DNA from: Gilliamella sp. wkB112
Lineage (GTDB): Bacteria; Pseudomonadota; Gammaproteobacteria; Enterobacterales; Orbaceae
DNA: 42,882 nucleotides
Direction: 5' to 3'
NCBI RefSeq assembly: GCF_001690685.1
Contig: NZ_LZGL01000019.1
Span: forward strand, 1-42,882
How positions within the stretch are numbered: position 1 is the stretch's first letter; every line of letters begins with the position of its first letter. The notes under the pieces are model-generated. The model saw nothing but the letters and a program-made list of their open reading frames with translations, did not search any database and was not told where the DNA came from. Below, piece after piece: positions 1-9,040 of this stretch. The translations under genes were made by a program, and so were the position numbers.

Positions 1-354
<354 letters not shown>

Positions 355-505
355 AAAGTTTGATGCTCAATAACTGTCTCTGACATATTCAAATGAATCT
401 TCAGTGTCACTTATCAAGACTTAATTTTTTAAGTCCGTAGACTTTTAATTTCTTCGTCTCGCAAGTGCCCACACAGATTGTCTGTTTCTTAATTTTTAAA
501 GAGCT
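355..505 (-). promoter_or_regulatory. rrn leader with boxA antitermination element
   Basis: This is the transcribed leader between rrn promoter P2 and the 16S 5' end. On the minus strand AGCTCTTTA at 505-497 matches boxA (E. coli TGCTCTTTA) with one mismatch at its first base. The following stretch, ACAATCTGTGTGGGCACT, resembles the E. coli rrn leader next to boxA. It probably loads the Nus antitermination complex. Confidence 0.82.
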
Positions 506-574
506 GACAGCCTATTTATTCTTAACCTTCCTCAACCTTTTCGCTGATTCAGTTTGCTGTCTCAAGGGCTGCGT

Positions 575-603
575 ATACTACGCTACACCTTCTTATTCGT
601 CAA
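575..603 (-). promoter_or_regulatory. rrn promoter P2
   Basis: On the minus strand, -35 TTGACG (603-598), a 17-nt spacer and -10 TAGTAT (580-575). It lies about 220 nt upstream of the 16S 5' end and downstream of P1, as in E. coli rrn operons. Confidence 0.78.
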
Positions 604-683
604 GATCTTTTTTCTAAAATTTCGATCCCGCTCACTAACTTGCCACTGTCTGATTGCTCATCACTGCGTGTCAGTGGATGCGC

Positions 684-711
684 ATTATAAGCACTTCTTT
701 TTTTCCTGCAA
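684..711 (-). promoter_or_regulatory. rrn promoter P1
   Basis: On the minus strand, -35 TTGCAG (711-706), a 16-nt spacer and -10 TATAAT (689-684), followed by GCGCATCCACTGACACGC. That stretch closely resembles the G+C-rich discriminator and start region of E. coli rrn P1 promoters, which underlies ppGpp/DksA control. The very AT-rich stretch from 712 to about 800 could be an UP element with Fis sites; individual Fis sites were not resolved. Confidence 0.85.
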
Positions 712-826
712 GGGTTTATTACATTTTTTTTGCCGTTTGCAGTTTTTTTGTTCAAGGTGTTTGAAAAATAAACCAATTACCACTTTATTGTTTTAGTATT
801 AATGTTATTTTCTTTTTATAATCTGA

Positions 827-1369
827 TTATTTATTTCTATTCTCTTTTATCTTATTCGGTAAATCAGCCAAACTATCAATTACCCAATCTGCTTGCTGTA
901 ATGCATCTTCAGTAACGGAATCACCAGTTTTTACTAACACCGTCGTTTTAACACCAGCTCTTTTACCTGATAATAAATCAGATGTTCTGTCTCCTACCAT
1001 ATAGGAATTAGCAATATCTATATTTAACTCTTTAGCTGCCGTTTGAATCATACCCGGATTTGGTTTACGACATTCACAATCATCAATTAATGGATCATGA
1101 GGACAATAGTAAATACCATCCAAATCAACACCGCGATCTTGTAACGACCAGTCCATCCACTCAGTCAAAGTATGAAATTGTTGTTCAGTAAATATATTTC
1201 TAGCAATACCTGATTGATTAGTCGTAATAACTAACAGAAATCCCATTTTTTTAAGTTCCTGCATTGCTTCAATTGCACCATCAATAAAGTGGAATTTATC
1301 AATCGTATGCACATAGTTATAATCCACATTGATAGTACCATCTCTATCTAAAAAAATTGCTGGTTTCAT
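827..1369 (-). CDS. gmhB: D-glycero-beta-D-manno-heptose 1,7-bisphosphate 7-phosphatase GmhB
   Basis: GmhB removes the 7-phosphate of heptose bisphosphate in the ADP-heptose pathway for the lipopolysaccharide inner core, in the cytoplasm. The 180-residue protein is a HAD phosphatase. Near the N-terminus FLDRDGTIN supplies the nucleophile Asp8 and acid/base Asp10. TTNQSG (49-54) is motif II, RKPNPG (101-106) carries the motif III Lys, and GDR is in the C-terminal half. Cys89, His91, Cys98 and Cys100 form the structural zinc loop, which is shorter between the CPH and CxC parts than in E. coli. It runs toward the 16S gene and away from metN, exactly as in E. coli. The gene ends just upstream of the rrn P1 AT-rich region, and no clear terminator was seen between. 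Confidence 0.95.
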   Translation of the reverse strand: MKPAIFLDRDGTINVDYNYVHTIDKFHFIDGAIEAMQELKKMGFLLVITTNQSGIARNIFTEQQFHTLTEWMDWSLQDRGVDLDGIYYCPHDPLIDDCECRKPNPGMIQTAAKELNIDIANSYMVGDRTSDLLSGKRAGVKTTVLVKTGDSVTEDALQQADWVIDSLADLPNKIKENRNK

Positions 1370-1431
1370 TTTTACTTTTTATTCTCCTTTTTATATAGGA
1401 TAAAGATTCATTTTTAGTTAACATATAGTAA

Positions 1432-1460
1432 TTGACTTAGATGTCTAGACGTCTTAATAT
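1432..1460 (+). promoter_or_regulatory. metN promoter with tandem MetJ boxes
   Basis: A -35 TTGACT (1432-1437), 17-nt spacer and -10 TAATAT (1455-1460) precede metN. Within the spacer lie two adjacent 8-bp met boxes, AGATGTCT (1439-1446) and AGACGTCT (1447-1454), against the consensus AGACGTCT. MetJ with S-adenosylmethionine would cover the promoter and repress metNIQ. metJ itself is not in this window. Confidence 0.9.
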
Positions 1461-1490
1461 TCATCTATTAATTTTTTCATTTTATATATT

Positions 1491-2522
1491 ATGATACAAT
1501 TACAACATATTTCGAAAACATTTGAACATAATAAGACACCAATTTATGCTTTAAAAGACATCTCAATTGATGTTCCAAAAGGTAAAATATATGGTGTTAT
1601 TGGTAAATCTGGAGCCGGAAAGAGTACACTGATTCGCTGTGTTAATCTATTAGAAAAACCAACCAGTGGTCAGATTTTTTTTGATGGACAAGAGATTACT
1701 AATCTATCCAATAGGCAATTAATTAAAGTTCGCCGAAAAATAAGTATGATTTTTCAGCATTTTAACCTTCTTTCTTCACGCACCGTATTTGATAATATTG
1801 CGTTCCCACTAGAACTTAATAAAACACCTAAAGCAACAATTAAACAAAAAGTAAATGAACTTATTGCCTTAGTTGGTTTAACTGACAAAGCTAATGTTTA
1901 TCCGGCTAATTTATCTGGAGGACAAAAGCAGCGTGTTGCTATCGCTAGAGCATTAGCGAGTGACCCTAAAGTATTACTGTGTGATGAAGCAACCAGTGCC
2001 CTAGATCCTGAAACAACTCGTTCAATCTTAGCATTATTAAAAGATATCAATCAAAAACTAGGACTTACCATTTTATTAATTACTCATGAAATGGATGTTG
2101 TAAAGCAAATCTGTGACCAAGTTGCTGTTATCAGTGATGGGCAATTAGTCGAACAAGCTTCTGTGGGTGAAATGTTTTCACATGCAGAAACCGATATTGC
2201 ACGACAGTTTATTCAATCAACTTTACACCTCAACATTCCGGATGATTATTTAGAAAAATTATCACCTGATTATAAAGAGGGTCTGAATCCTTTAGTCCGT
2301 CTAGAGTTTACAGGGGTATCCGTTGATCAACCATTACTATCACAAATTGCTAAAGAATTCGATATTGATAGCAACATTATCAGTGCACAAATGGATTATG
2401 CCGGCGGCGTTAAATTTGGGTTAATGTTGGCAGAAATGAAAGGGAAACCGAAAAGTACCGCATCAGCAATACAATTTTTAGAAAAACATAATACCAAAGT
2501 AGAGGTACTCGGTTATGCTTGA
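1491..2522 (+). CDS. metN: Methionine ABC importer ATP-binding protein MetN
   Basis: This is the ATPase of the MetNIQ D/L-methionine importer, on the cytoplasmic face of the inner membrane. Its 343 residues equal the E. coli length. The Walker A segment GKSGAGKST is at 38-46, the LSGGQ signature at 141-145, Walker B VLLCDE at 161-166 and the H-loop at ITHE. The C-terminal domain (about 265-340, with [15 protein letters not shown]) is the NIL/ACT-like regulatory domain that binds methionine and causes trans-inhibition. The predicted leader is only about 24 nt and no good Shine-Dalgarno is visible; the start is chosen because [11 protein letters not shown] aligns with the E. coli N-terminus. 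It overlaps metI by 8 nt. Confidence 0.97.
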   Translation: MIQLQHISKTFEHNKTPIYALKDISIDVPKGKIYGVIGKSGAGKSTLIRCVNLLEKPTSGQIFFDGQEITNLSNRQLIKVRRKISMIFQHFNLLSSRTVFDNIAFPLELNKTPKATIKQKVNELIALVGLTDKANVYPANLSGGQKQRVAIARALASDPKVLLCDEATSALDPETTRSILALLKDINQKLGLTILLITHEMDVVKQICDQVAVISDGQLVEQASVGEMFSHAETDIARQFIQSTLHLNIPDDYLEKLSPDYKEGLNPLVRLEFTGVSVDQPLLSQIAKEFDIDSNIISAQMDYAGGVKFGLMLAEMKGKPKSTASAIQFLEKHNTKVEVLGYA

Positions 2523-3294
2523 TTTTTTACCTGCATTCAAACCATTTGAATCATTAATGCTTTATTTGTCCCAATTCAGTTTTTGGAAAGACTTTGTCGC
2601 ATTTTGCTCCTCATTTAACGGCTTTAGTGAAGCCATGCTAATTAAAATAGCACAAGCAACAGATGAAACAATTTATATGGTGGCTTTATCTGGTTTTTGG
2701 GGAACGGTTATTGGATTACCTATTGGCATTTTGTTATATACTACCCGTAAAGGACAAATTTTAGAGTATTACGCAGCCAACAGTTTCATCTCATTTTTTA
2801 CCAATATATTTCGTTCAATACCTTTTATTATCTTGATTGTTTGGATAATTCCTTTTACTGCTTTTATAATGAAATATTTTACTGGATTAGAAACCTATAT
2901 TGGTAAACAAGCAGCCATTGTACCATTAAGCATTGGGGTAGCACCCTTAATTGCTCGTATGATTGAAAATGCATTACTTGATGTACCTAAAGGTCTTATA
3001 GAAGCAGCCCGTTCTATGGGAGCTACTCCACTACAAATCATATATAAGGTTTTATTACCCGAATCGTTACCTATTATTGTTAATAGCATGACTATTACAC
3101 TTATTACTTTAACAGGTTATATTGCGATGGCAGGTGCAGTTGGGGCTGGCGGATTAGGTCAACTAGCAATTCAATATGGTTACAACGGTTATAAGCCTGC
3201 TATAATGAACACAGTTTTAGTTATATTAATTATTATTGTCTTTATAATTCAATTTATTGGCAATATTATTGTTAAACGCGTTACTCATCACTAA
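2515..3294 (+). CDS. metI: Methionine ABC importer permease MetI
   Basis: MetI is the transmembrane subunit that passes methionine from MetQ through the inner membrane. It has several hydrophobic segments and the coupling-helix (EAA) motif around [23 protein letters not shown]. The chosen ATG overlaps the end of metN and has AGAGG upstream. This gives 259 residues against about 217 in E. coli, so roughly 40 N-terminal residues are extra. An internal ATG at 2635 would give the family length but has no clear ribosome-binding site. The match is otherwise close to the C-terminus. Confidence 0.95.
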   Translation: MLDFLPAFKPFESLMLYLSQFSFWKDFVAFCSSFNGFSEAMLIKIAQATDETIYMVALSGFWGTVIGLPIGILLYTTRKGQILEYYAANSFISFFTNIFRSIPFIILIVWIIPFTAFIMKYFTGLETYIGKQAAIVPLSIGVAPLIARMIENALLDVPKGLIEAARSMGATPLQIIYKVLLPESLPIIVNSMTITLITLTGYIAMAGAVGAGGLGQLAIQYGYNGYKPAIMNTVLVILIIIVFIIQFIGNIIVKRVTHH

Positions 3295-3308
3295 TATCGG
3301 AGAAACTT

Positions 3309-4211
3309 ATGTCAATTAAGAAGCTAGCACTTGTTACCACATTGGTGAGTGCATTTTTTTTAACAGGTTGTGATAATAATAAACAACCATCAACCACAGA
3401 TAATAAATCTGCAGAACCAACTAAAGTTAGTACCCTTAAAGTTGGAGTAATTTCAGGGCCAGAACAGGAAGTTGCCGAAGTAGCAAAACAACAAGCAAAA
3501 GACCTTTATAAACTAGATGTTGAATTAGTTATTTTCAATGATTATGTCACACCAAACCAAGCATTAAACGACGGTTTAATTGATGTTAATGCTTTTCAAC
3601 ATAAACCTTATTTAGATGAGCAAATGAAAGATCGCGGTTATAAATTAATCGTTGTAGGTAATTCTTTTGTTTATCCTATTGCTAGCTATTCTCACAAACT
3701 AAAGCCTGTCGATACAGTAGCTGATACAGAGTCTGGTGTTAAAGTCACTTCACCACGTGGTGAAACTTTCTTTATTCCAGCCAATGCAACTATAGCCATT
3801 CCTAATGATCCAACTAATTTAGGTCGTGCATTACTGTTATTAGAACACGAAGGCATGATTACTGTCGATAAATCAAAAGGCTTATTACCAACAGTACTTG
3901 ATATTACCAGCAATCCATATAACTATAAAATAGTAGAACTTGAAGCGCCAATGCTGCCTCGTTCGTTAGATGACGCTCAAGTAGATCTAGCTATTATTAA
4001 TAACGCTTTTGCTGGTCAAGCTAATTTAACACCAAGTAAAGATGGTATTTTTGTGGAAGATAAAGAATCACCATATGTTAATATTATCGTAGCACGAGAT
4101 GCCGACAAAGATAATGAAAACATTAAAAACTTTGTTAAAGCATATCAAACTGATGCCGTAGCTCAAAAGGCTGACCAAATTTTTAATGGTGCCGCTATTC
4201 GTGGATGGTAA
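3309..4211 (+). CDS. metQ: Methionine-binding lipoprotein MetQ
   Basis: MetQ is the substrate-binding component of the methionine importer (NlpA family), anchored by lipid to the outer face of the inner membrane. The signal peptide ends in the lipobox LTGC, making Cys21 the lipidated residue. A low-complexity linker rich in Asn, Lys, Ser and Thr (about 22-42) precedes the binding domain, which begins near TLKVGVISGPEQEV. At 300 residues it is somewhat longer than E. coli MetQ (about 271), partly through this linker. GGAG lies just upstream of the ATG, 14 nt after metI, consistent with one metNIQ transcript. Confidence 0.95.
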   Translation: MSIKKLALVTTLVSAFFLTGCDNNKQPSTTDNKSAEPTKVSTLKVGVISGPEQEVAEVAKQQAKDLYKLDVELVIFNDYVTPNQALNDGLIDVNAFQHKPYLDEQMKDRGYKLIVVGNSFVYPIASYSHKLKPVDTVADTESGVKVTSPRGETFFIPANATIAIPNDPTNLGRALLLLEHEGMITVDKSKGLLPTVLDITSNPYNYKIVELEAPMLPRSLDDAQVDLAIINNAFAGQANLTPSKDGIFVEDKESPYVNIIVARDADKDNENIKNFVKAYQTDAVAQKADQIFNGAAIRGW

Positions 4212-4240
4212 AAATCTACTAATATATTAAGTTTAATAAA

Positions 4241-4264
4241 TTCCGTCGACGGTAGTCGGCGGAA
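4241..4264 (+). terminator. Hairpin after metQ, possible metNIQ terminator
   Basis: TTCCGTCGAC (4241-4250), loop GGTA, GTCGGCGGAA (4255-4264): a 10-bp GC-rich stem with one G-T wobble, 29 nt after the metQ stop. The plus strand lacks a T-run after it, so it may act as a weak terminator or as an RNA 3'-end stabiliser. Confidence 0.5.
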
Positions 4265-4340
4265 ATAACAACTAGAATAAGTTGAATTGCCCATAATTTT
4301 GAATCAAACTAAGCAATAACCAATAGCAAACTTAAACATA

Positions 4341-5051
4341 ATGACTTATCCAATTGAGCCTATCGGAATTATTCGCTCCCCTTATAATGAAAAATTTGCT
4401 GTCCCAAGGCAGCCTAATTTAGTCCCAGCAGGACAAGGTGAACTACATTTATTACCACCATTTAACGATCCTAACTGTATAAAAGGATTAGAGCAGTTTT
4501 CACATTTATGGTTATTATTTCAATTTCACCAAATTGATCCTGAAAAATGGCGTCTGACTGTTCGTCCTCCTCGCTTGGGAGGTAATAAAACCTTAGGTGT
4601 ATTCGCTACCAGATCACCCTTCAGACCAAATCATATTGGATTATCGGCGGTAGAATTAAAAGACATTATTCTTGAAAAGAAGCAAATAATTTTAAAATTA
4701 GGTAGCCTCGACTTAATCGATGGCACTCCAATTATTGATATCAAACCATATCTTCCTTACTGTGATAGTTACCCTGAAGCAGATGCTGGTTATGCACAAT
4801 CAGTTCCCAAACAAAAATTAACAGTTGAATTTTCAACCACTGCACTAAACCAACTTGCAATATACCAAGCAAATCATCCTAAATTGGCAGAATTAATAAT
4901 TCAAGTTATTGCTCAAGATCCAAGACCAGCTTACAAACACAGTAATCTTGATCAACAAACTTACGGTATTACTCTGTATCATTTTAATATTAAATGGCAA
5001 ATAACTAATCAACAAGCAACAGTTATTGATATTGACGAAAATAAGATTTAA
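4341..5051 (+). CDS. trmO: tRNA t6A37 N6-methyltransferase TrmO (TsaA/YaeB)
   Basis: TrmO methylates t6A at position 37 of tRNA(Thr) using S-adenosylmethionine, giving m6t6A, in the cytoplasm. The 236-residue protein matches E. coli YaeB end to end: IGIIRSPYNEKFAVPRQP near the N-terminus, FSHLWLLFQFHQ, RPPRLGGN, GVFATRSPFRPNHIG, and SLDLIDGTPIIDIKPYLPY, followed by the C-terminal AQDPRPAYK region. In E. coli it sits beside rcsF and metQ; here rcsF is missing and trmO follows metQ directly after about 130 nt. No strong ribosome-binding site precedes the ATG, but the start matches the family. Confidence 0.93.
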   Translation: MTYPIEPIGIIRSPYNEKFAVPRQPNLVPAGQGELHLLPPFNDPNCIKGLEQFSHLWLLFQFHQIDPEKWRLTVRPPRLGGNKTLGVFATRSPFRPNHIGLSAVELKDIILEKKQIILKLGSLDLIDGTPIIDIKPYLPYCDSYPEADAGYAQSVPKQKLTVEFSTTALNQLAIYQANHPKLAELIIQVIAQDPRPAYKHSNLDQQTYGITLYHFNIKWQITNQQATVIDIDENKI

Positions 5052-5095
5052 TGAGTTAATTTTTAATATAAGTTAGAACTATTTAGTATGGTTAA

Positions 5096-5131
5096 AATTA
5101 TAATCAATTGATTATAATTAATACTTTTTTT
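5096..5131 (+). terminator. Perfect 24-bp AT-rich palindrome plus T-run after trmO
   Basis: Bases 5096-5119 form a perfect 24-bp palindrome centred on CAATTG, and seven T follow at 5125-5131. Placed 45 nt after the trmO stop, it could be a weak rho-independent terminator. Because it is almost all A/T, an operator role is also possible. Confidence 0.45.
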
Positions 5132-5154
5132 AGGAAAAAATATAACAACAAGTT

Positions 5155-5177
5155 TTGTAAAGTTTCTTTACAATTTT
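5155..5177 (+). terminator. Second hairpin with T-rich tail after trmO
   Basis: TTGTAAAG (5155-5162), loop TTT, CTTTACAA (5166-5173), followed by TTTT. This is a perfect 8-bp stem with a short U-tail in the plus direction, a second terminator candidate for trmO. Confidence 0.45.
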
Positions 5178-5263
5178 GTTATCTAAACCATGTAAAATAG
5201 GTTGGAAAAATACAATTATTTTGTTAAATTAACGGTGGAATTATTATTCCTATATTTCAATTT

Positions 5264-5301
5264 TACCACTATAGATGTACTAATCTTAGTGGTATTTTTA
5301 T
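5264..5301 (+). terminator. Third plus-strand hairpin before hslO 3' end
   Basis: TACCACTA (5264-5271) pairs with TAGTGGTA (5287-5294). AGAT (5273-5276) pairs with ATCT (5283-5286) inside, leaving a one-base bulge. TTTTTATTT follows, so the polarity is plus-strand although the adjacent gene hslO ends from the other side. It may end an uncharacterised short transcript. Confidence 0.4.
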
Positions 5302-5310
5302 TTACTAGCA

Positions 5311-6174
5311 TTAATGATAATTTGTATGCTGTTTATTTTTCAATTCAGCAATATCAATTGCATCAAACAAATAATGTTTTCCGCAATAATCACAATGCAT
5401 ATCAATCTTACCACCTTCTTCATTTAAAATCTCATCAATTTCCTCAGCAGATAATGTCATTAAACTATTTTCACAACGTTGGCGAGAACAAATACATTTG
5501 AAGGTAATCTGGTGAGTTTCAAAAAGGCGAACTTGCTCTTGATTATATAAACGATACAGAATTTCATCAGCAGGTAATTGAAATAGCTCATTACCAGTAA
5601 TTGTTTCAGTCAATGTACTAAGATGTGCAAAGGATTCCTCTGTATTCTCATCATTTGGTAAAACTTGTAGTAAAATGCCGGCGGCTATAGGCTTATTATT
5701 ATGGACACCTGTTTTCACAAATAACCGTGTAGGTAATTGCTCAGATTGCATAAAATAGTTTTCTATACAACCAATTAAAGTATCTTTTTCTAATCCAACA
5801 ATACCTTGATAACGTTCACCATTTTTGGGTGTAATAGTAATTACAATATAACCATTACCAACCATCTCTTTCAGTGTAGCATCATCAGCAATTTCACCAT
5901 TAATTCGGGCAACTCCACGCAATTGTTGCTGATTATTACCATTGACTACTGCAAGTGTGAGCGATCCATCACCTTGTAACTGTACCGCTATATCTCCTTC
6001 AAACTTTAAAGTTGCGGTCAATAAACTAGTAACCACCAATAATTCACCTAATAGCTTTTGCACTGCAATGGGGTAATCATGATTATCTAAAATCGCTTGA
6101 TAGGTATCTTCAAGCCGAGAAATTTCTCCACGAATAGGATGATTATCAAATAAAAATCGATTTAAAGTATCCAT
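5311..6174 (-). CDS. hslO: Redox-regulated chaperone Hsp33 (HslO)
   Basis: Hsp33 is a cytosolic holdase activated by oxidation and unfolding. Its C-terminal zinc switch is intact: Cys227 and Cys229 ([10 protein letters not shown]) with Cys261 and Cys264 ([11 protein letters not shown]), the arrangement of E. coli Hsp33. An extra Cys234 follows the CxC, as in E. coli. At 287 residues the length is near the family norm of about 292. The start codon overlaps the hslR stop by one base (TAATG), so hslR and hslO are translationally coupled, as in enterics. Confidence 0.96.
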   Translation of the reverse strand: MDTLNRFLFDNHPIRGEISRLEDTYQAILDNHDYPIAVQKLLGELLVVTSLLTATLKFEGDIAVQLQGDGSLTLAVVNGNNQQQLRGVARINGEIADDATLKEMVGNGYIVITITPKNGERYQGIVGLEKDTLIGCIENYFMQSEQLPTRLFVKTGVHNNKPIAAGILLQVLPNDENTEESFAHLSTLTETITGNELFQLPADEILYRLYNQEQVRLFETHQITFKCICSRQRCENSLMTLSAEEIDEILNEEGGKIDMHCDYCGKHYLFDAIDIAELKNKQHTNYH

Positions 6175-6572
6175 TAATTATTATCACTTTGTTGTCGTTC
6201 ATGTTTAAATTTAAGTAAATTACGCCGTTCCTTTTTATCAGGTTTACGGTCTGGATGTGGCATAGTTAATGCGTTGAGTTTTCGTGCTTCAGCGATTTTC
6301 TCTCGTTTAGTAATACTGTCCTCGGTTTCTTGATAAAGTAATTGGGCTTCTATTGCTGGTCGGCGTTGTTCACTAATAGCTAACACTTGAATCGTTTTGA
6401 GATCAGAACCTTGACGAAGGGTTAATACTGCACCTACTTCAACAATTTTACTTGGTTTAGTTCGTTGACCATTATAGTGAACCTTACCACCGTCGACCAT
6501 TTCGCGAGCAAGTGAACGTGTTTTGTAAAATCTTGCCGCCCATAACCATTTATCTAATCTTATTGAATCCAT
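6174..6572 (-). CDS. hslR: Ribosome-associated heat shock protein Hsp15 (HslR)
   Basis: Hsp15 binds 50S subunits that carry a stalled nascent chain with tRNA and helps recycle them. The N-terminal S4 RNA-binding domain is clear: [23 protein letters not shown], then [14 protein letters not shown]. The C-terminus is a Lys/Arg-rich tail ([21 protein letters not shown]). Its 132 residues match E. coli (about 133). A strong ribosome-binding site, AGGGGA, lies upstream of the ATG. It is the first gene of the hslR-hslO pair. No convincing sigma32 promoter could be picked out in the 100-nt gap upstream. Confidence 0.95.
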   Translation of the reverse strand: MDSIRLDKWLWAARFYKTRSLAREMVDGGKVHYNGQRTKPSKIVEVGAVLTLRQGSDLKTIQVLAISEQRRPAIEAQLLYQETEDSITKREKIAEARKLNALTMPHPDRKPDKKERRNLLKFKHERQQSDNN

Positions 6573-6672
6573 TACTTCCCCTAGTGATATTATTAATCAG
6601 CTAATTGAATACTAAAACATCTATATTACCTGAAATATTTTCACAAAAAATATAAGGATTTTTTTCAAAAAA

Positions 6673-8280
6673 TCAATGTTCGCGTGTAATGACATAATCA
6701 TTGCCATCTGCTGAAAATGTCCCTGAAAAGCCAAATGGTACAATATCACCATGTAGATCAACCGTATAATTTATCGCTTTAGGTGGTTTATTAACTAATT
6801 TCCATTCTTCCAACAGTAGACTAGTTACAGCATAAGCATTAAATTTGAATTTCAAAAATTCAGTTAATGAAGGATTAACTGTTGCAATAACCTCCAACAT
6901 TCCTCCTTGGCTTATTAAAGAACTAAAATTTAATATAGCACAATCATTATCATCAAATTTCATAACTAAATCCGGGTAACGGATATCAATACGATTAATC
7001 GATCCGCTTTCTGCTTTAAAAAATAATGAACCAGAATATAATCCGAGTTTTCTATCTTTTACTAACGAAAGGTTTGAACCAGACATTTCAAAATTATTAA
7101 AAAAGAAAGGGAACTCAGAATTAGTTCGAATTAACCTACCTGGCAAAATAGTTAATGTATCAATTTCAATCTGGCTAAATATGTCAGGTAATATCAAAGA
7201 TTCTAATTTCTCAGGTAACTGATAATCAACGTCTGTAAAAGTTATTTGATTTATTTTTAATAAATCATCTTGCCAGCTTCCAGTAAACCTAAAGTTACCT
7301 TTACTCCAATTAGCCATTGCTTTTTCTATGGTAACCATATCCTCTTGCGATTTTAATTGTAGTAATACTGATGAAAAAATCTCATTATTCCAAACTATAT
7401 TTTCTGCATTAAAAGCTAACGAACTCTGCTCGAAATTCCATTGCTTATCATAATTTATATTAGTTGCCTCAATATTACCCTTTTCTATTGATATTGATGG
7501 TAACTGAATACTACTATCGAGCATTTTAAATTGGTGAATGGTAAACTTTTTAAAAATTGCCGGTAATTGCTCAATATCAATTTCATCAGTTAATTGAAAA
7601 TGGACATTATTAATTTTTAACTGGTTAATATCCAAACTATTATCAGCTAATATTTTTAATTTAGCCTCAAAAAAACCATCATTGATATTACCGTTTAAAT
7701 TAGTAATATAAGTAACACCATCTTGATAGAATCCTTGAACTAATGCCGACTTTATTGAAGTTTGATTATATAAAACTTGCTGTGAGGTTAAATCAAATTG
7801 ATATTTATTTTGATTTGATAAAGAAAAAGGTTTAACTGAACCATTTACTTGTTGAAGAGAAAACTTCTCCTTTTCGTTATTGATTGGAACATTAACCATG
7901 GAATCTATAAGCTTTAACGAATCTGTTGAAATATCATATTTAATCTCACCAGTATCATTAATCACACCATTTATAACGGTAATAGAATTAAAGTGATGCA
8001 ACTGCCAAATATTATCTTTATCGAGGTCAATAATTAATTTTGGTATAGTTGTTATTTCTTGATTTTTATCGCTGATAACGACATCATCTAATGCTAATTC
8101 ATAAAAATTGGTAACAGAATAATGTATCTTTCCAATTGAGATCGAGTATGATGTCAATTTAGATAATTGCTGGCTAGCTAGTCGAGCGACAAATGAAGTT
8201 GATATCAAAAAATAAGATAGCAAAACCAAAACACTAATAAAAGCCACTAAAGTAATTATGTAAAATCGTAATCGGCGCAT
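6673..8280 (-). CDS. yicH: AsmA-family inner-membrane protein, YicH-like
   Basis: A 535-residue protein with one N-terminal membrane segment (about 8-28) and a long periplasmic beta-rich region, the layout of AsmA-type proteins thought to act in lipid transport or outer-membrane homeostasis. The C-terminal half shows features I recall from E. coli YicH: a stretch like VDYQLPEKLESL, then LSLVKDRKLGLYSGS, then INRIDIRYPDLVM. It is slightly shorter than YicH (about 569). It lies upstream of hslR on the same strand but 100 nt away, so cotranscription is uncertain. The AsmA assignment is firm; orthology with YicH is inferred from remembered sequence, and the substrate is unknown. Confidence 0.72.
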   Translation of the reverse strand: MRRLRFYIITLVAFISVLVLLSYFLISTSFVARLASQQLSKLTSYSISIGKIHYSVTNFYELALDDVVISDKNQEITTIPKLIIDLDKDNIWQLHHFNSITVINGVINDTGEIKYDISTDSLKLIDSMVNVPINNEKEKFSLQQVNGSVKPFSLSNQNKYQFDLTSQQVLYNQTSIKSALVQGFYQDGVTYITNLNGNINDGFFEAKLKILADNSLDINQLKINNVHFQLTDEIDIEQLPAIFKKFTIHQFKMLDSSIQLPSISIEKGNIEATNINYDKQWNFEQSSLAFNAENIVWNNEIFSSVLLQLKSQEDMVTIEKAMANWSKGNFRFTGSWQDDLLKINQITFTDVDYQLPEKLESLILPDIFSQIEIDTLTILPGRLIRTNSEFPFFFNNFEMSGSNLSLVKDRKLGLYSGSLFFKAESGSINRIDIRYPDLVMKFDDNDCAILNFSSLISQGGMLEVIATVNPSLTEFLKFKFNAYAVTSLLLEEWKLVNKPPKAINYTVDLHGDIVPFGFSGTFSADGNDYVITREH

Positions 8281-8507
8281 AAATTAATTAAATTATTAAA
8301 GATTAACTTACCTTAACCCATTATAATTAAAATAGCACCCTTTTTCAGCATAAATGATTTGTGGTTAAGCCAGTTTTACAGTTATTATATCGTCATAGAC
8401 AATTATGTCTTTAATATAACAAATCGAATCGATTACTATCCCTTTCTTACACAAGATGAGGGCAAGTTATTTTTTATTTACAATAAATAAAACGGGAGCA
8501 AACAAAG

Positions 8508-8984
8508 ATGCAACAAATCCCAATGACAGTAAGAGGGGCCGAATTATTACGTGCCGAACTCGAAGAATTAAAAAATGTCAAAAGACCCCAAATTACCGCA
8601 GCAATAGCCGAAGCTAGAGCACACGGAGATTTGAAAGAAAATGCCGAATATCATGCTGCTCGAGAACAACAAGGATTTTGTGAAGGACGTATTCAAGAAA
8701 TTGAAACTAAATTATCACAAGCACAAATTATTGATGTTACCAAAGTAAAAAATACTGGGCGTATTATTTTTGGGGCAACAGTAACTGTCATTAATGTTGA
8801 TACCGATGAAGAAACTACCTATCAAATTGTCGGTGATGATGAAGCTGATTATAAACAAAACTTAATTTCTGTTAATTCACCTATTGCCCGAGGTTTGATT
8901 GGCAAAGAAGATGGCGATACTGTACACATTAAAACGCCTGGTGGTGATGTTGAATTCGATATAGTAAAAGTCGACTATATTTAA
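8508..8984 (+). CDS. greA: Transcription elongation factor GreA
   Basis: GreA enters the secondary channel of RNA polymerase and stimulates cleavage of backtracked RNA. The 158 residues equal the E. coli length. The N-terminal coiled coil carries the tip acidic pair in [20 protein letters not shown], followed by the FKBP-like C-terminal domain (ATVTVINVD to FDIVKVDYI). GGGAG lies 9 nt before the ATG. The 227-nt upstream region holds T-rich stretches and the small inverted repeat AGACA/TGTCT (8396-8409). E. coli makes a leader sRNA (GraL) upstream of greA, but no clear equivalent could be defined here. It ends convergent with yhbY. Confidence 0.98.
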   Translation: MQQIPMTVRGAELLRAELEELKNVKRPQITAAIAEARAHGDLKENAEYHAAREQQGFCEGRIQEIETKLSQAQIIDVTKVKNTGRIIFGATVTVINVDTDEETTYQIVGDDEADYKQNLISVNSPIARGLIGKEDGDTVHIKTPGGDVEFDIVKVDYI

Positions 8985-9005
8985 GGTTACAATTTGTAAT
9001 AATAC

Positions 9006-9034
9006 AAAAACAGGGTTATCAGCCCTGTTTTTTT
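9006..9034. terminator. Bidirectional terminator between greA and yhbY
   Basis: AAAAACAGGG (9006-9015) pairs with CCCTGTTTTT (9023-9032) around a 7-nt loop. The flanking T-run on one side and A-run on the other make a rho-independent terminator in both directions, suited to the convergent greA and yhbY genes. Confidence 0.9.
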
Positions 9035-9040
9035 ATAACT

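Noticed and set aside
5202-5501. 99-residue plus-strand frame overlapping the 3' end of hslO
   Set aside because: Most of it is antisense to conserved hslO codons including the zinc motif; composition is that of AT-rich noise.
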